A stretch of 64,000 nt of DNA, taken from Micromonospora chokoriensis (GTDB lineage Bacteria > Actinomycetota > Actinomycetes > Mycobacteriales > Micromonosporaceae). The stretch spans positions 2,480,001 to 2,544,000 of the forward strand of contig NZ_LT607409.1 of assembly GCF_900091505.1 (NCBI RefSeq), in the 5' to 3' direction. The first letter of the stretch is position 1; every line of letters starts with the position of its first letter. Made by a program: the position numbers and the translations under genes. Under the pieces are notes generated by a model. That model was given only the letters and a program-made list of their open reading frames with translations, ran no database searches and was not told the origin of the DNA. Of the stretch, positions 1 to 9,228 are shown in pieces.

Positions 1-912
1 CTGTTCACCCACCCGATCTTCAAGGACGGCGGCTTCACCAGCAACGACCGCGACGTCCGCCGCTACGCGCTGCGCAAGGTGCTGCGGCAGGTCGACCTGG
101 CCGCCGAGCTCGGCGCCAGCACCTTCGTCATGTGGGGTGGCCGCGAGGGCTCCGAGTACGACCTCGCCAAGGACGTCCGCGCCGCCCTGGACCGCTACCG
201 CGAGGCGGTCAACCTGCTCACCCAGTACTCCATCGACAAGGGCTACCACCTGCGGTTCGCCCTGGAGCCCAAGCCCAACGAGCCGCGCGGTGACATCCTG
301 CTGCCCACCATCGGGCACGCGCTCGGGTTCATCTCGCAGTTGGAGCACCCGGAGCTGGTCGGCCTCAACCCGGAGGTCGGGCACGAGCAGATGGCCGGGC
401 TCAACTACGCGCACGGCATCGCCCAGGCGCTCTGGCAGGGCAAGCTGTTCCACCTCGACCTCAACGGTCAGCGCGGCATCAAGTACGACCAGGACCTGGT
501 CTTCGGCCACGGCGACCTGATGAACGCGTTCGCCCTGGTGGACCTCCTGGAGAACGGCGGCCCGAACGGCGGGCCGGCCTACGACGGGCCCCGGCACTTC
601 GACTACAAGCCCTCCCGCACCGAGGACATGGACGGCGTCTGGGCCTCCGCGGCGGCCAACATGAGCACCTACCTGCTGCTCAAGGAGCGCGCCGCGGCGT
701 TCCGGGCCGACCCCGAGGTGGTCGAGGCGCTCGCCGCCAGCAAGGTCGGCGACCTGAACACGCCGACGCTCAACGACGGTGAGGGTTACCAGGAGTTCCT
801 GGCCGACCGGTCCGCGTTCGAGGACGTCGACGTGGACGCGGTGGCCGCCCGGGGCTTCGCCTTCGTCCGGCTCAACCAGCTCGCCGTCGAGCACCTGCTC
901 GGCGCCCGCTGA
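1..912 (+). CDS. xylA: Xylose isomerase, 3' part (5' end outside window)
   Basis: Interconverts D-xylose and D-xylulose in the cytoplasm, the first step of bacterial xylose use. The reading frame is open from base 1 ([20 protein letters not shown]), so the N-terminus lies upstream; 303 residues are visible, and actinobacterial enzymes are about 390-395 aa. Family motifs are clear: the metal-binding region around [24 protein letters not shown], and [15 protein letters not shown] with the second metal-site residues. The xylulokinase gene starts 10 nt after the stop, so the two form an operon. No xylose repressor gene is visible; it may lie upstream of the window. Confidence 0.97.
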   Translation: MFTHPIFKDGGFTSNDRDVRRYALRKVLRQVDLAAELGASTFVMWGGREGSEYDLAKDVRAALDRYREAVNLLTQYSIDKGYHLRFALEPKPNEPRGDILLPTIGHALGFISQLEHPELVGLNPEVGHEQMAGLNYAHGIAQALWQGKLFHLDLNGQRGIKYDQDLVFGHGDLMNAFALVDLLENGGPNGGPAYDGPRHFDYKPSRTEDMDGVWASAAANMSTYLLLKERAAAFRADPEVVEALAASKVGDLNTPTLNDGEGYQEFLADRSAFEDVDVDAVAARGFAFVRLNQLAVEHLLGAR

Positions 913-921
913 GGCCCCGCC

Positions 922-2343
922 ATGCCGTTGGTCGCGGGCGTCGACTCGTCCACCCAGTCCTGCAAGGTGGTCATCCGGGACGCGGAGACCGGTGCCCTGC
1001 TCCGGCAGGGTCGCGCCGCGCACCCGGATGGCACCGAGGTCGACCCGGAAGCCTGGTGGCAGGCGCTGCGTAACGCCGCCGACCAGGCCGGCGGGTTGGC
1101 CGACGTGGCCGCGATCTCCGTCGCCGGCCAGCAACACGGCATGGTGTGCCTCGACGAGGACGGCCAGGTGGTCCGCCCGGCCCTGCTGTGGAACGACACC
1201 CGGTCCGCCGACGCCGCCGCCGACCTCGTCGAAGAGGCCGGCGGCGGTGCGGCCGGGCGTCGGTTCTGGGCGGAGGCCACCGGCAGCGTGCCGGTGGCCA
1301 GCTTCACCCTCACGAAGCTGCGCTGGCTGGCCCGGCACGAGCCGGAGCAGGCCGCCCGGGTGGCCGCCGTGTGCCTGCCCCACGACTGGCTGACCTGGCG
1401 GTTGGCCGGCGCGCCGGGGTTGGGTGCGCTGCGTACCGACCGGGGGGATGCGAGCGGCACCAGCTACTGGTCGCCGTCCACCGGCGAATACCGGCTGGAC
1501 CTGTTGGAGCAGGGCTTCGGGCGGCGACTGATCGTCCCGGAGGTGCTCGGCCCGGCGGACTCGGCGGGGAAGCTCGCCGACGAGCTGGGTGGGGGTGCGT
1601 TGCTCGGTGCGGGCACCGGCGACAACGCCGCCGCCGCGCTCGGCGTCGGCGCCGGTCCGGGTGACGTGATCGTCTCCATCGGCACCTCCGGCACGGTGTT
1701 CAGCGTCGCCGACGTGCCGGCCGGCGACGAGAGCGGCGCGGTGGCGGGCTTCGCCGACGCGTCCGGTCGTTTCCTTCCGCTGGTCGCCACGCTCAACGCG
1801 GCCCGGGTGCTGGACGCGGCCGCCGCGATGCTCGGCGTCAGCCTGGACGAACTGGCCGACCTGGCGCTCTCCGCGCCGGCCGGTGCGGACGGGCTGGTCA
1901 TGGTGCCCTACCTGGAGGGTGAGCGGACCCCCAACCGTCCGCTCGCCACCGGGGCGGTGCACGGTCTGACCCTGCGCACGTCGACCCCGGCGCACCTGGC
2001 CCGGGCCGCCGTGGAGGGCATGCTCTGCGCGCTCGCCGACGGTCTGGACGCGCTGACCGCGCAGGGCGCCACCGCCCGCCGGGTCATCCTGGTCGGCGGC
2101 GGGGCCCGGTCGGCCGCGGTGCGTCGGATCGCTCCGCAGGTCTTCGGCTGCCCGGTCGTCGTCCCGCCGGCGGGAGAGTACGTCGCCGACGGGGCCGCCC
2201 GGCAGGCCGCCTGGGTCGCCCTGGGTGGTGCCACGCCGCCGGTCTGGGCGGTCGAGGGCACCGAGGAGTACGCGGCCGAGCCCGTCCCCGCCGTCCGTGA
2301 GCAGTACGCGGCGGCCCGTGGACTGGTTCTCGACCGCCGCTGA
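922..2343 (+). CDS. xylB: Xylulokinase
   Basis: Phosphorylates D-xylulose to xylulose 5-phosphate, feeding the pentose phosphate pathway. This is a 473-aa FGGY-family sugar kinase of the usual length. It opens with the ATP-binding [17 protein letters not shown] segment, carries GQQHGMV and WNDTRS near residues 75-95, and has the C-terminal ATPase-fold motif VGGGARS near residue 390. The ATG at 922 follows xylA by 10 nt. A strong hairpin at 2357-2398 ends the operon. Confidence 0.96.
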   Translation: MPLVAGVDSSTQSCKVVIRDAETGALLRQGRAAHPDGTEVDPEAWWQALRNAADQAGGLADVAAISVAGQQHGMVCLDEDGQVVRPALLWNDTRSADAAADLVEEAGGGAAGRRFWAEATGSVPVASFTLTKLRWLARHEPEQAARVAAVCLPHDWLTWRLAGAPGLGALRTDRGDASGTSYWSPSTGEYRLDLLEQGFGRRLIVPEVLGPADSAGKLADELGGGALLGAGTGDNAAAALGVGAGPGDVIVSIGTSGTVFSVADVPAGDESGAVAGFADASGRFLPLVATLNAARVLDAAAAMLGVSLDELADLALSAPAGADGLVMVPYLEGERTPNRPLATGAVHGLTLRTSTPAHLARAAVEGMLCALADGLDALTAQGATARRVILVGGGARSAAVRRIAPQVFGCPVVVPPAGEYVADGAARQAAWVALGGATPPVWAVEGTEEYAAEPVPAVREQYAAARGLVLDRR

Positions 2344-2356
2344 CCGTCGGGATCGA

Positions 2357-2398
2357 CGCGGGTGGGTGCCCGGGAACGCCGGCCGGCACCCACCCGCG
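2357..2398 (+). terminator. Hairpin terminator after xylB
   Basis: Arms CGCGGGTGGGTGCC (2357-2370) and GGCACCCACCCGCG (2385-2398) pair perfectly over 14 bp around a 14-nt loop. There is no T-tract, which is common for terminators at this GC. A possible GTG start for the MFS gene at 2362 lies inside the left arm, which argues against that start. Confidence 0.75.
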
Positions 2399-2436
2399 TG
2401 ACGACCTCGTCAGCCGCGTCTGGTTGGCTGCCGGTC

Positions 2437-3891
2437 ATGACGGTGACCAGTGGCGGGCCGGGTCGGGGCGGGCGGCAGCCCGGCCGACGCCCGCACGCCC
2501 GGGGCGGCGGCCCGGCGCACCGGCTGTACAGCGTCGTGGTGTTCGTGCTGCTCGCCTCACTGGACAACGTGGCGATCGGGCTGGTCCCGCCGCTGTACGG
2601 CCCGATCTCCGACGCCTTCGACGTGTCGGGGCGGCTGCTCGGTCTGGTCACCGCCGTCAGCTTCCTGGTCAGCGCGGTGGCAGCGGTCGGCTGGGCGTAC
2701 GTCGGCGACCGGACCAACCGTAAGCCGCTGCTCATGGTGGGCACCCTGTTGTGGGCGGCGGGCACCGGCGGTAGCGCGCTCGCCGGCGGTTACCTGACGT
2801 TCTTCGCGGGGCAGCTGGTCGCCGCGGTCGGCCTCGGTGCGGTCGGCTCGGTCGGTTTCTCGGTGGTCACCGACCTGATCTCACCGACCCGGCGCGGGCT
2901 GGTGATGAGCTTCTGGGGGCTCTCCCAGGGGGTCGGCACCCTGGCGGGCACCCTCGTCGGAGGGCTGCTCGGCGCTACGGACTGGCGGCGACCGTTCCTG
3001 ATCCTGACCGGCGTCGGCCTGGTCGCCACGGTGGCCTACCTGTTCACGTACGACATCCGGCGTGGCCAGAGCGAACCGGAGTTGGCCGACCGGCTGGACG
3101 CCGGCGCCGAGTACGACTACCGGATCAGCCGCGCCGACCTGCCGCGCATCCTGGCCCGACGCACCAACCGGTGGCTGATCCTGCAGGGCCTCACCGCGCA
3201 GGCCGCCTTCGGGTCCCTGGTGTGGTTGCCGGTGCTCTTCGCCGAACGGGCCGAGGCCCAGGGCTACTCGTCGTCCACGGCGGTGGTGGTGGGCAGCGTC
3301 TTCGCCACGCTGTTCCAGCTCGGCGGGGTGCTCTCCATCGTCGGTGGGCTGGTCGGCGACGCGTTGCAACGGCGTACGCCGAGAGGCCGCGCCCTGGTCG
3401 CCGCGGTCGGCATCCTCGCCGCGTTGCCGTTCTACCTGGTGTTGTTCTTCGTCCCGGTGACCATCGACGTGCCGGACGGCGCGAGCGGCGGCGCGGTGGT
3501 CGGCGCGGTGCTGTCCAGCGTCTTCACCGAGCCGTCGGTGGGGCTGAGCCTGCTCACCGCGATCGTGGCGCTCGCACTGACCTCGGCCAACTCGCCGAAC
3601 TGGTTCGCGCTGATCGCCGACGTCAATCCGCCGGAGCACCGGGGCACTGTCTACAGCCTGGGCAACCTGGTCAACGGGGTCGGTCGGGCGGCCGGCAACG
3701 GGCTGGTCGGGGTGGCGTTCCAGGGGCTGCGCGCGGCATTCCCGCCGCCGTTGAACTTCGCCGTCGGGCTGGCCGCCTTCCAGCTCTTCTTCATTCCCAC
3801 GGGTGTCATGTACTGGCTGGCGTCGCGAACCTCACCGGCGGACATCGAGAACGTGCACGACCTGCTGCACGCCCGAGCCGACCGCCTCTGA
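2437..3891 (+). CDS. MFS transporter
   Basis: Integral membrane carrier of the major facilitator superfamily, 484 aa, with about 12 hydrophobic segments. The signature between TM2 and TM3 reads GDRTNRKPLL, matching the MFS GxxxDRxGRR-like loop. I chose the ATG at 2437 because the earlier in-frame GTG (2362) sits in the terminator stem of xylB and would add a non-hydrophobic 25-aa extension. The overall pattern resembles the spinster/hexuronate-type MFS branch. The substrate is unknown. Its place behind xylAB suggests a sugar or related metabolite, but the intervening terminator weakens that link. Confidence 0.85.
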   Translation: MTVTSGGPGRGGRQPGRRPHARGGGPAHRLYSVVVFVLLASLDNVAIGLVPPLYGPISDAFDVSGRLLGLVTAVSFLVSAVAAVGWAYVGDRTNRKPLLMVGTLLWAAGTGGSALAGGYLTFFAGQLVAAVGLGAVGSVGFSVVTDLISPTRRGLVMSFWGLSQGVGTLAGTLVGGLLGATDWRRPFLILTGVGLVATVAYLFTYDIRRGQSEPELADRLDAGAEYDYRISRADLPRILARRTNRWLILQGLTAQAAFGSLVWLPVLFAERAEAQGYSSSTAVVVGSVFATLFQLGGVLSIVGGLVGDALQRRTPRGRALVAAVGILAALPFYLVLFFVPVTIDVPDGASGGAVVGAVLSSVFTEPSVGLSLLTAIVALALTSANSPNWFALIADVNPPEHRGTVYSLGNLVNGVGRAAGNGLVGVAFQGLRAAFPPPLNFAVGLAAFQLFFIPTGVMYWLASRTSPADIENVHDLLHARADRL

Positions 3892-3924
3892 CCCCACGTG
3901 CCCGTCCCGCGGACGCCGGCACGC

Positions 3925-4020
3925 CGCACGCCGCGCCCGGCCGCCGCGCCCGCCCCGCCCGGCCCGCCCGGCCCGCCCCGCCCCGCCCGCCCCGCCGCGC
4001 CCGGCCCGCCCCGCCCCGCC
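3925..4020. repeat. CCCGCC-type low-complexity tract
   Basis: Nearly 100 bp built almost only of C and G, in irregular CCCGCC / CCCGG units. It directly abuts the inverted repeat at 4018-4100. Open frames through it give only Arg/Pro/Ala-rich peptides, so it is not coding. Confidence 0.8.
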
Positions 4021-4100
4021 CAAGATCGCACTACTTCCAGGTCGTAGTGGCCTCCTGTCGCGTCGACACCACTACATCCTGGAAATAGCACGATCTTGGC
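4018..4100. repeat. Long intergenic inverted repeat (GATCGTGCT group)
   Basis: Arms of about 32 nt (4018-4050 and 4069-4100) pair with a few mismatches; the outer ends read CCAAGATCG and CGATCTTGG. It lies between the convergent MFS and GH13 genes. It shares the pieces GATCGTGCT and GATGTAGTGG with the element at 56693-56765. From 4101 to 4315 there is a G/T-rich low-complexity stretch with no recognisable gene. Confidence 0.75.
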
Positions 4101-4315
4101 GGGGCGCAGGCGTCGGGGCATTGGGCGCTTGGGGTGTTGGTGTGGGATGTGGGGTGCATGGGGTGTGGGGCGCGTATGGCGCGCGCGGGGTGTGGGGCGC
4201 CTGGGGCGCCGTGGCACGGGTGGCTGCTGATTCGTTTGCGGCATCAGCTCCACAGCGCGCCCGACCGACCCGCCCTGGGAGCGTCGCTCGCCGGGGCGGG
4301 TCGGTCGGTGGTGGG

Positions 4316-5992
4316 TCAGGCGGTGCGCAGCCAGACGGTCACGTCGGTGGGGACCGCGCCGTCGTCGTCGAGCGGGGCGCTGCTCGCCAGCACCTCGGCA
4401 CCGGTCGGGACCGGCACCGGAGTCTTGCCGAAGTTGGTCAGCACGGTCAGCTCACCGTTGCGGAAGGTCAGCACCTCGTCGCCGGAGGACAGCCATTCGA
4501 GGGTGCCGCGACCCAGCCCGTGGGCGCGGCGCAGCCGCAGCGCCGTGCGGTACAGCTCGTACGTCGAACCGGGCACGTCGCGCTGGCGGTCCAGCGCGTA
4601 CTCCGCCCAGAGCGACGGCTGCGGCAGCCAGCTCGCGTCGGTGGGCCCGAAGCCGTACGACGGCGCGTCGGCCTCCCACGGGATCGGCACCCGGCAGCCG
4701 TCCCGGCCGCGCTGGGTGTGCCCGGTGCGTGCCCAGGTCGGGTCCTGCCGGGCCTCGTCCGGCAGCGTGGTGTGCTCGGGGAGACCCAGCTCCTCGCCCT
4801 GGTAGAGGTACGCGGAGCCGGGCAGGGCGAGCATCAGCAGCGTGGCCGCCCGGGCCCGGCGCAGGCCGAGCGCGGCGTCCGGCTGCGGGTCGCCGATGCC
4901 GATGCCGTTGGGGCGGCCACCGCCGACCGTCAGGCCGAGGCGGGACGCGTGCCGCACCACGTCGTGGTTGGACAGCACCCAGGTGGTCGGCGCGCCGACC
5001 GAGTTGGTCGCCTCCAACGAGCGGGTGATCACCGCGTACTGGGCCGGTGCGGTCCACGCGGCGAGCAGGTACTCGAAGTTGAACGCCTGGTGCATCTCGT
5101 CCGACCGCACGTAGCGGGCCAGCCGCTCGGCCGGCTCCACCCACGCCTCGGCGACCAGCACCCGCTCGCCCGGGTAGCTGTCCAGGACCTGCCGCCACTG
5201 CCGGTAGATCTCGTGCACACCCTCCTGGTCCCACATCGGCGGGCGCGGCTTGTCGATCTCGTTGCCGGAGAGGATCTCCTGCGGTTCCTGCCAGTCGGCC
5301 AGGTCGGCCTGCTTGACCAGGCCGTGCGCCACGTCGACCCGGAAGCCGTCCACCCCACGGTCCAACCAGAACCGCAGCACGTCCAGGAACTCCGCGTGCA
5401 CCTCCGGGTTGTCCCAGTTGAGGTCCGGCTGGCCGGTGTCGAACAGGTGCAGGTACCACTGGCCGGGCTGCCCGTCCGGGTCCACAGTGCGGGTCCAGGC
5501 GGGGCCGCCGAAGACGCTCTGCCAGTCGTTCGGCGGCTGCTCGCCATCGGGGCCGAGACCGTCGCGGAAGATGTACCGGGACCGTTCCGGGCTGCCGGGC
5601 GGGGTGGGCAGGGCCTCCTGGAACCAGCGGTGCGCCGAGGAGGTGTGGTTCGGCACCAGGTCCACGATCACCCGCAGGCCGCGGGACCGGGCCTCGGCGA
5701 TCAGCTTGTCCGCGTCGGCGAGGCTCCCGAACAGCGGGTCGACGTCGCGGTAGTCGGCCACGTCGTAGCCGGCGTCGGCCTGCGGCGACGGATAGAACGG
5801 GGAGAGCCACACCGCGTCCACGCCCAGCTCGACCAGGTGGTCGAGGCGGGCGGTGATGCCGGGAAGGTCACCGATGCCGTCGCCGTCGGAGTCGGCGAAC
5901 GAGCGGGGATAGATCTGGTAGATGGTCGCCTCGGTCCACCAGCCGGTGACCGGGTGACCGGAGGGGGTCTGCTGCGTCGGATCGGTATTCAG
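4316..5992 (-). CDS. GH13 alpha-glucosidase (likely CTG start)
   Basis: Cytoplasmic GH13 enzyme, 558 aa, expected to hydrolyse alpha-glucosides such as maltose, sucrose isomers or isomaltose to glucose. All four GH13 regions are present: DLVPNH (about residue 115), the nucleophile in GFRVDVAHG (about 217), the acid/base in VLVAEAWV (about 281) and SNHD (about 344). The first in-frame ATG (at 5821) would remove the essential first beta-strand (WWTEATIYQIYPRSF). The frame stays homologous up to CTG AAT ACC at 5992, preceded by GGGAGAAG, and an in-frame stop lies just above. I therefore call a CTG start. It follows the LacI gene by 33 nt. Confidence 0.9.
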   Translation of the reverse strand: MNTDPTQQTPSGHPVTGWWTEATIYQIYPRSFADSDGDGIGDLPGITARLDHLVELGVDAVWLSPFYPSPQADAGYDVADYRDVDPLFGSLADADKLIAEARSRGLRVIVDLVPNHTSSAHRWFQEALPTPPGSPERSRYIFRDGLGPDGEQPPNDWQSVFGGPAWTRTVDPDGQPGQWYLHLFDTGQPDLNWDNPEVHAEFLDVLRFWLDRGVDGFRVDVAHGLVKQADLADWQEPQEILSGNEIDKPRPPMWDQEGVHEIYRQWRQVLDSYPGERVLVAEAWVEPAERLARYVRSDEMHQAFNFEYLLAAWTAPAQYAVITRSLEATNSVGAPTTWVLSNHDVVRHASRLGLTVGGGRPNGIGIGDPQPDAALGLRRARAATLLMLALPGSAYLYQGEELGLPEHTTLPDEARQDPTWARTGHTQRGRDGCRVPIPWEADAPSYGFGPTDASWLPQPSLWAEYALDRQRDVPGSTYELYRTALRLRRAHGLGRGTLEWLSSGDEVLTFRNGELTVLTNFGKTPVPVPTGAEVLASSAPLDDDGAVPTDVTVWLRTA

Positions 5993-6025
5993 AGTCTTCT
6001 CCCGTGTCGCGCTGTGGTCAGGTTT

Positions 6026-7072
6026 TCAGTGTGCCCCGGGTGGTGCTGTCGACTCCCGCACCACCAGTCGAGTGGGCAGGATCACCGATGTCTCGCAGTC
6101 GGCGTTCTGCTGGCCCGGGATGGGCCCCGGGGGCTTGGCTTCGAGCGGGTCGAGCAGCATCCGGGCCGCCAGTCGGCCCTGCTCGGCGGCGGGCTGGGCG
6201 ATGGTGCTGAGCCCGAGCATGCCGGCCAGGTCATGGTCGTCGATGCCGATGACGCTGACGTCCTGTGGCACCCGCAGTCCGGCGTCGCGCAGCGCCGTCA
6301 TCGCGCCCATCGCCATCTCGTCGCACGCGGCGACGATGGCGGTCGGCGGGTCACCGCGGGCCAGCAACTCGGCGGTGGCCCGGGTGCCGCCGTCGATGGT
6401 GAAGGTGGACTCGACGTCGAGGCTCGGATCGGGCCGCAGGCCGGCGGCCCGCAACTCCGCCTGGTAGCCGCGGCGGCGGTCGAGGTGGGTGGTGAACGCC
6501 AACTCGTCGTCCGGGTCACCGGAGATGTGCGCGATCCGGTGGTGGCCGAGGTCGATGAGGTGTCGGGTGGCGGCCCGCGCGGCGGCCACGTCGTCGATGC
6601 GTACGCACGGCCAGTTGGGCACCCTGCTTCCCGAGCTGATGGTCACCCCGGGTAGTTCCAGGGCGGCCAGCGCGGTCAGGTCGGCCGGCCGCAGCGGGGT
6701 GGCCACCAGCATGATGGCGTCCACCCGCTTGTGCAGGTTGGCGGTCCGCAGGACCCGCTGGCGGACCTGCTCCCGACCACCCAGGTTGTAGAGCAGCAGG
6801 TCGTAGCCGGACTGGTGGAGGTACTCCTCGACCGCCTCCACGATGGTGCTGAAGAACCAGCGGGTGATCCGGGGTACCACCACGGCGACGGTGCCGGTCC
6901 GGCCACCGGCGAGCCTGGACGCGCTCGGCGACACCTCGTAGTCGAGCTGCTCGGCGGCGGCGAGCACCCGGCGTCGGGTGGCGGCCGAGACCGTCGGCAA
7001 CCCACGCAGGGCCCGCGAGACGGTGGCCGTGGACACGCCGGCCAGCCGGGCCACATCATCAATCTTCGTCAC
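6026..7072 (-). CDS. LacI-family transcriptional regulator
   Basis: 348-aa DNA-binding repressor of the LacI/GalR family. The N-terminal HTH (KIDDVARLAGVSTATVSRAL, residues 3-22) and hinge helix (SPSASRLAGG) precede a periplasmic-binding-protein-like effector domain from about residue 60. The GTG start at 7072 follows GGGGGAAACC. It sits between the alpha-glucoside uptake operon and the glucosidase gene, and the palindrome at 10645-10658 has the classic LacI-family centre AAGCGCTT. The simplest reading is that it represses the transporter and perhaps itself until a glucoside inducer binds. The inducer is not readable from sequence. Confidence 0.95.
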   Translation of the reverse strand: MTKIDDVARLAGVSTATVSRALRGLPTVSAATRRRVLAAAEQLDYEVSPSASRLAGGRTGTVAVVVPRITRWFFSTIVEAVEEYLHQSGYDLLLYNLGGREQVRQRVLRTANLHKRVDAIMLVATPLRPADLTALAALELPGVTISSGSRVPNWPCVRIDDVAAARAATRHLIDLGHHRIAHISGDPDDELAFTTHLDRRRGYQAELRAAGLRPDPSLDVESTFTIDGGTRATAELLARGDPPTAIVAACDEMAMGAMTALRDAGLRVPQDVSVIGIDDHDLAGMLGLSTIAQPAAEQGRLAARMLLDPLEAKPPGPIPGQQNADCETSVILPTRLVVRESTAPPGAH

Positions 7073-7098
7073 GGTTTCCCCCGCTCGGTGCCCGGCGC

Positions 7099-7134
7099 GC
7101 CCGCCGCCGCCCGAGGGGCCAGGCGGCGGCGGGC
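7099..7134 (-). terminator. Terminator between permease gene and lacI-type gene
   Basis: GCCCGCCGCCGCC (7099-7111) pairs perfectly with 7122-7134 around a 10-nt loop. It lies just after the stop of the second permease gene and before the regulator gene, so it should reduce read-through from the uptake operon into the regulator-glucosidase pair. Confidence 0.7.
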
Positions 7135-7141
7135 AAGCGGG

Positions 7142-8110
7142 TCAGCCCTTGACGCTGCCGGCGAGCAGACCTCGCACGAAGAAGCGCTGCAGGGACAGGA
7201 AGACGATGAGCGGTACGACGATGGAGACGAACGCGCCGGCGGTGAGTCGCTGCCACTCGTTGCCCCGGGTGCCGGCCATCTCGGCCAGCCGGACGGTGAG
7301 CGGGGCGGTCTCGTTGCCGCCACCGGCGAAGATCAGCGCCACCAGCAGGTCGTTCCAGACCCAGAGGAACTGGAAGATGCCGAACGCCGCCAGCGCCGGG
7401 GTGATCAGCGGCAGCACGATGGTCCGGAAGATCTTCGGGTGGGTGGCGCCGTCGACGCGGGCCGCCTCCATCAGGTCCCCGGGCAGTTGCGAGACGAAGT
7501 TGTGCAGCAGGAAGACGGCGAACGGGAGCGCGAAGCAGGTGTGCGCGAACCACACCTGGGCGAACTTCTGTTCGTCGACCAGGTCCCAGGCCGGCATCAG
7601 TGTGATGCCGCCGACGCTGACACCGGTGGAGAAGAACTTCAGCAACGGCACCAGGGCCATCTGCAACGGGACGATCTGCAGGGCGAAGATCGCGATGTAG
7701 AGCCAGTCCCGGCCGCGGAAGTTGATCCATGCCAGCGCGTACGCGGCGAGGGCCGCGAACGCGAGCGGGAAGAGCACCGACGGGATGGTGATGGCCAGCG
7801 AGTTGATGAAGTAGCTGGCGAGCTGCCCGGAGGACGACGAGCGTCCGAAGAGGACCTGCTCGTAGTTCTCCAGCGTGAACTGCGGGTTGGTGAACGCTGT
7901 CCACCAGCCGGTCGTCTTGATCTCGTCCTCGGGCCGGAGGGAGGAGATGAACAGCCCGAAGGTCGGGACGGTCCAGACCACCGCGATGACGATGGAGACG
8001 AGCGTCGCGGTGCGGCTGTTGAGCCGCTTGCGGACCCGGCCGGCCGTGGTGGACGGGGTGCCGGCGGTCTTCTGTGTGCCGGCGGCGACGGTGGGCGTTG
8101 CGGTGGTCAT
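7142..8110 (-). CDS. Carbohydrate ABC transporter permease (AglG/MalG type)
   Basis: Inner-membrane permease, 322 aa, of a CUT1-class sugar importer. It has a Ser/Thr/Ala-rich N-terminal tail, then six hydrophobic segments. The cytoplasmic EAA loop, EAARVDGATHPKIFRTIVLP (about residues 215-234), is where the ATPase docks. It starts 1 nt after the stop of the partner permease. No ATPase gene is present in the window, so a shared MsiK-like ATPase elsewhere is expected, as in other actinomycete CUT1 systems. Its gene order resembles the Streptomyces agl cluster. Confidence 0.94.
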   Translation of the reverse strand: MTTATPTVAAGTQKTAGTPSTTAGRVRKRLNSRTATLVSIVIAVVWTVPTFGLFISSLRPEDEIKTTGWWTAFTNPQFTLENYEQVLFGRSSSSGQLASYFINSLAITIPSVLFPLAFAALAAYALAWINFRGRDWLYIAIFALQIVPLQMALVPLLKFFSTGVSVGGITLMPAWDLVDEQKFAQVWFAHTCFALPFAVFLLHNFVSQLPGDLMEAARVDGATHPKIFRTIVLPLITPALAAFGIFQFLWVWNDLLVALIFAGGGNETAPLTVRLAEMAGTRGNEWQRLTAGAFVSIVVPLIVFLSLQRFFVRGLLAGSVKG

Positions 8111-8111
8111 C

Positions 8112-9161
8112 TCAGCCCTCCCGCTGCTGACGGAGGTTGCGGATCTGGTAGATCACGACCGGGATGACCAGGATGAACAGGAAGACCGCCAGTGCGGAAC
8201 CCTGCCCGTTCTGGCCGTACCGGAACGCCTGGTTGTACATCTCGCTGGCGATCACGCTGGTGTCGTAGTTGCCGTTGGTCGAGGTCCGGACGATATCGAA
8301 GACCTTGAGCGTGGCGATCGTCAGGGTCACCACCACGACGATCAGGGCCGGCCGGATGCTCGGCATGGTGATCTGCCAGAACATCTGCCACGGGCTGACC
8401 CCGTCGAGGCGGGCGGCCTCCACGATGTCGCCGGGGATCGCCTTGATCGCGGCGGACAGCACCACCATGGCGAAACCGGCCTGGATCCAGACCATGATGA
8501 CGATGAGCAGGAGCGTGTTCAGCGGTGATTCGAGCAGCCACTGCTTCGGCTCACCACCGACGCTGACCACGATCTGGTTGAGCAGACCGATCTGGTCGCC
8601 CTCACCGCGGTAGGCGTAGACGAACTTCCAGATGATGCTGGCGCCGACGAAGGAGATGGCCATCGGCAGGAAGATCAGTGACTTGGCCACGGCCTCGAAC
8701 CGGGCCTTGTCCACCATCACGGCGTAGAGCAGGCCGAAGCCGGTCGCGACCAGGGGGACGAGGAGCACCCAGACCAGGGTGTTGATCAGGACTCGGACGA
8801 TCGAGTCGTCGGAGAACATCCAGCCGTAGTTGCGCAGCCCCACCCAGTTGGTGCTGCTCCCGTCCATCAGGGAGAGCAGCATGGTGCGGATGGCCGGCAC
8901 GACCAGGCCGATGAGGAGCAGTAACAGCGTCGGCAGCAGGAAGAAGAGGGCGAAGAGGCCCTCCCGCGGCTTGGTCCGGCGGGGGAGCGGAGCCCCACTC
9001 GCCGAGGCGGCGACGAGCTGCGCCTCCCGTCTCCGGGCGAACCAGGCCGGCACGACGTCGAGCAGCAGGAGCAGACCGCCCACCACCACCACGAAGGCGA
9101 CCAGCCCGTACATCAGCATGAGGAGCTTCGGCTGCTCATCGGCGAAGTCGAACCCCATCAA
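8112..9161 (-). CDS. Carbohydrate ABC transporter permease (AglF/MalF type)
   Basis: 349-aa permease with an extra N-terminal membrane helix pair (residues about 10-35 and 75-100), as expected for the MalF-side subunit. Its EAA loop is EAARLDGVSPWQMFWQITMP. Together with the next gene and the upstream binding lipoprotein it forms the membrane part of a sugar importer. The region around GLRNYGWMFSDDSIVRVLIN is typical of alpha-glucoside (AglF-like) permeases, which agrees with the adjacent alpha-glucosidase gene. The exact sugar is inference. Confidence 0.94.
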   Translation of the reverse strand: MMGFDFADEQPKLLMLMYGLVAFVVVVGGLLLLLDVVPAWFARRREAQLVAASASGAPLPRRTKPREGLFALFFLLPTLLLLLIGLVVPAIRTMLLSLMDGSSTNWVGLRNYGWMFSDDSIVRVLINTLVWVLLVPLVATGFGLLYAVMVDKARFEAVAKSLIFLPMAISFVGASIIWKFVYAYRGEGDQIGLLNQIVVSVGGEPKQWLLESPLNTLLLIVIMVWIQAGFAMVVLSAAIKAIPGDIVEAARLDGVSPWQMFWQITMPSIRPALIVVVVTLTIATLKVFDIVRTSTNGNYDTSVIASEMYNQAFRYGQNGQGSALAVFLFILVIPVVIYQIRNLRQQREG

Positions 9162-9188
9162 CCCTCCCTCTCGGGTCCACCTCGGCCG

Positions 9189-9220
9189 GTGGCCCGGCCC
9201 GCGTTCGCGGGCCGGGCCAC
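9189..9220 (-). terminator. Intercistronic hairpin between binding-protein and permease genes
   Basis: A perfect 15-bp stem, GTGGCCCGGCCCGCG (9189-9203) with 9206-9220, and a 2-nt loop lie between the binding-protein stop (9229) and the permease start (9161). Such a stem can stabilise the upstream mRNA end and lower expression of the permeases relative to the binding protein, as known for malE-malF in enteric bacteria. Confidence 0.65.
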
Positions 9221-9228
9221 CGCCGGGA

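Noticed and set aside
3803..6655. A 950-codon plus-strand open frame opposite the glucosidase and LacI genes
   Set aside because: It is antisense to two well-conserved proteins and its product has no domain; long antisense frames are common at this GC.
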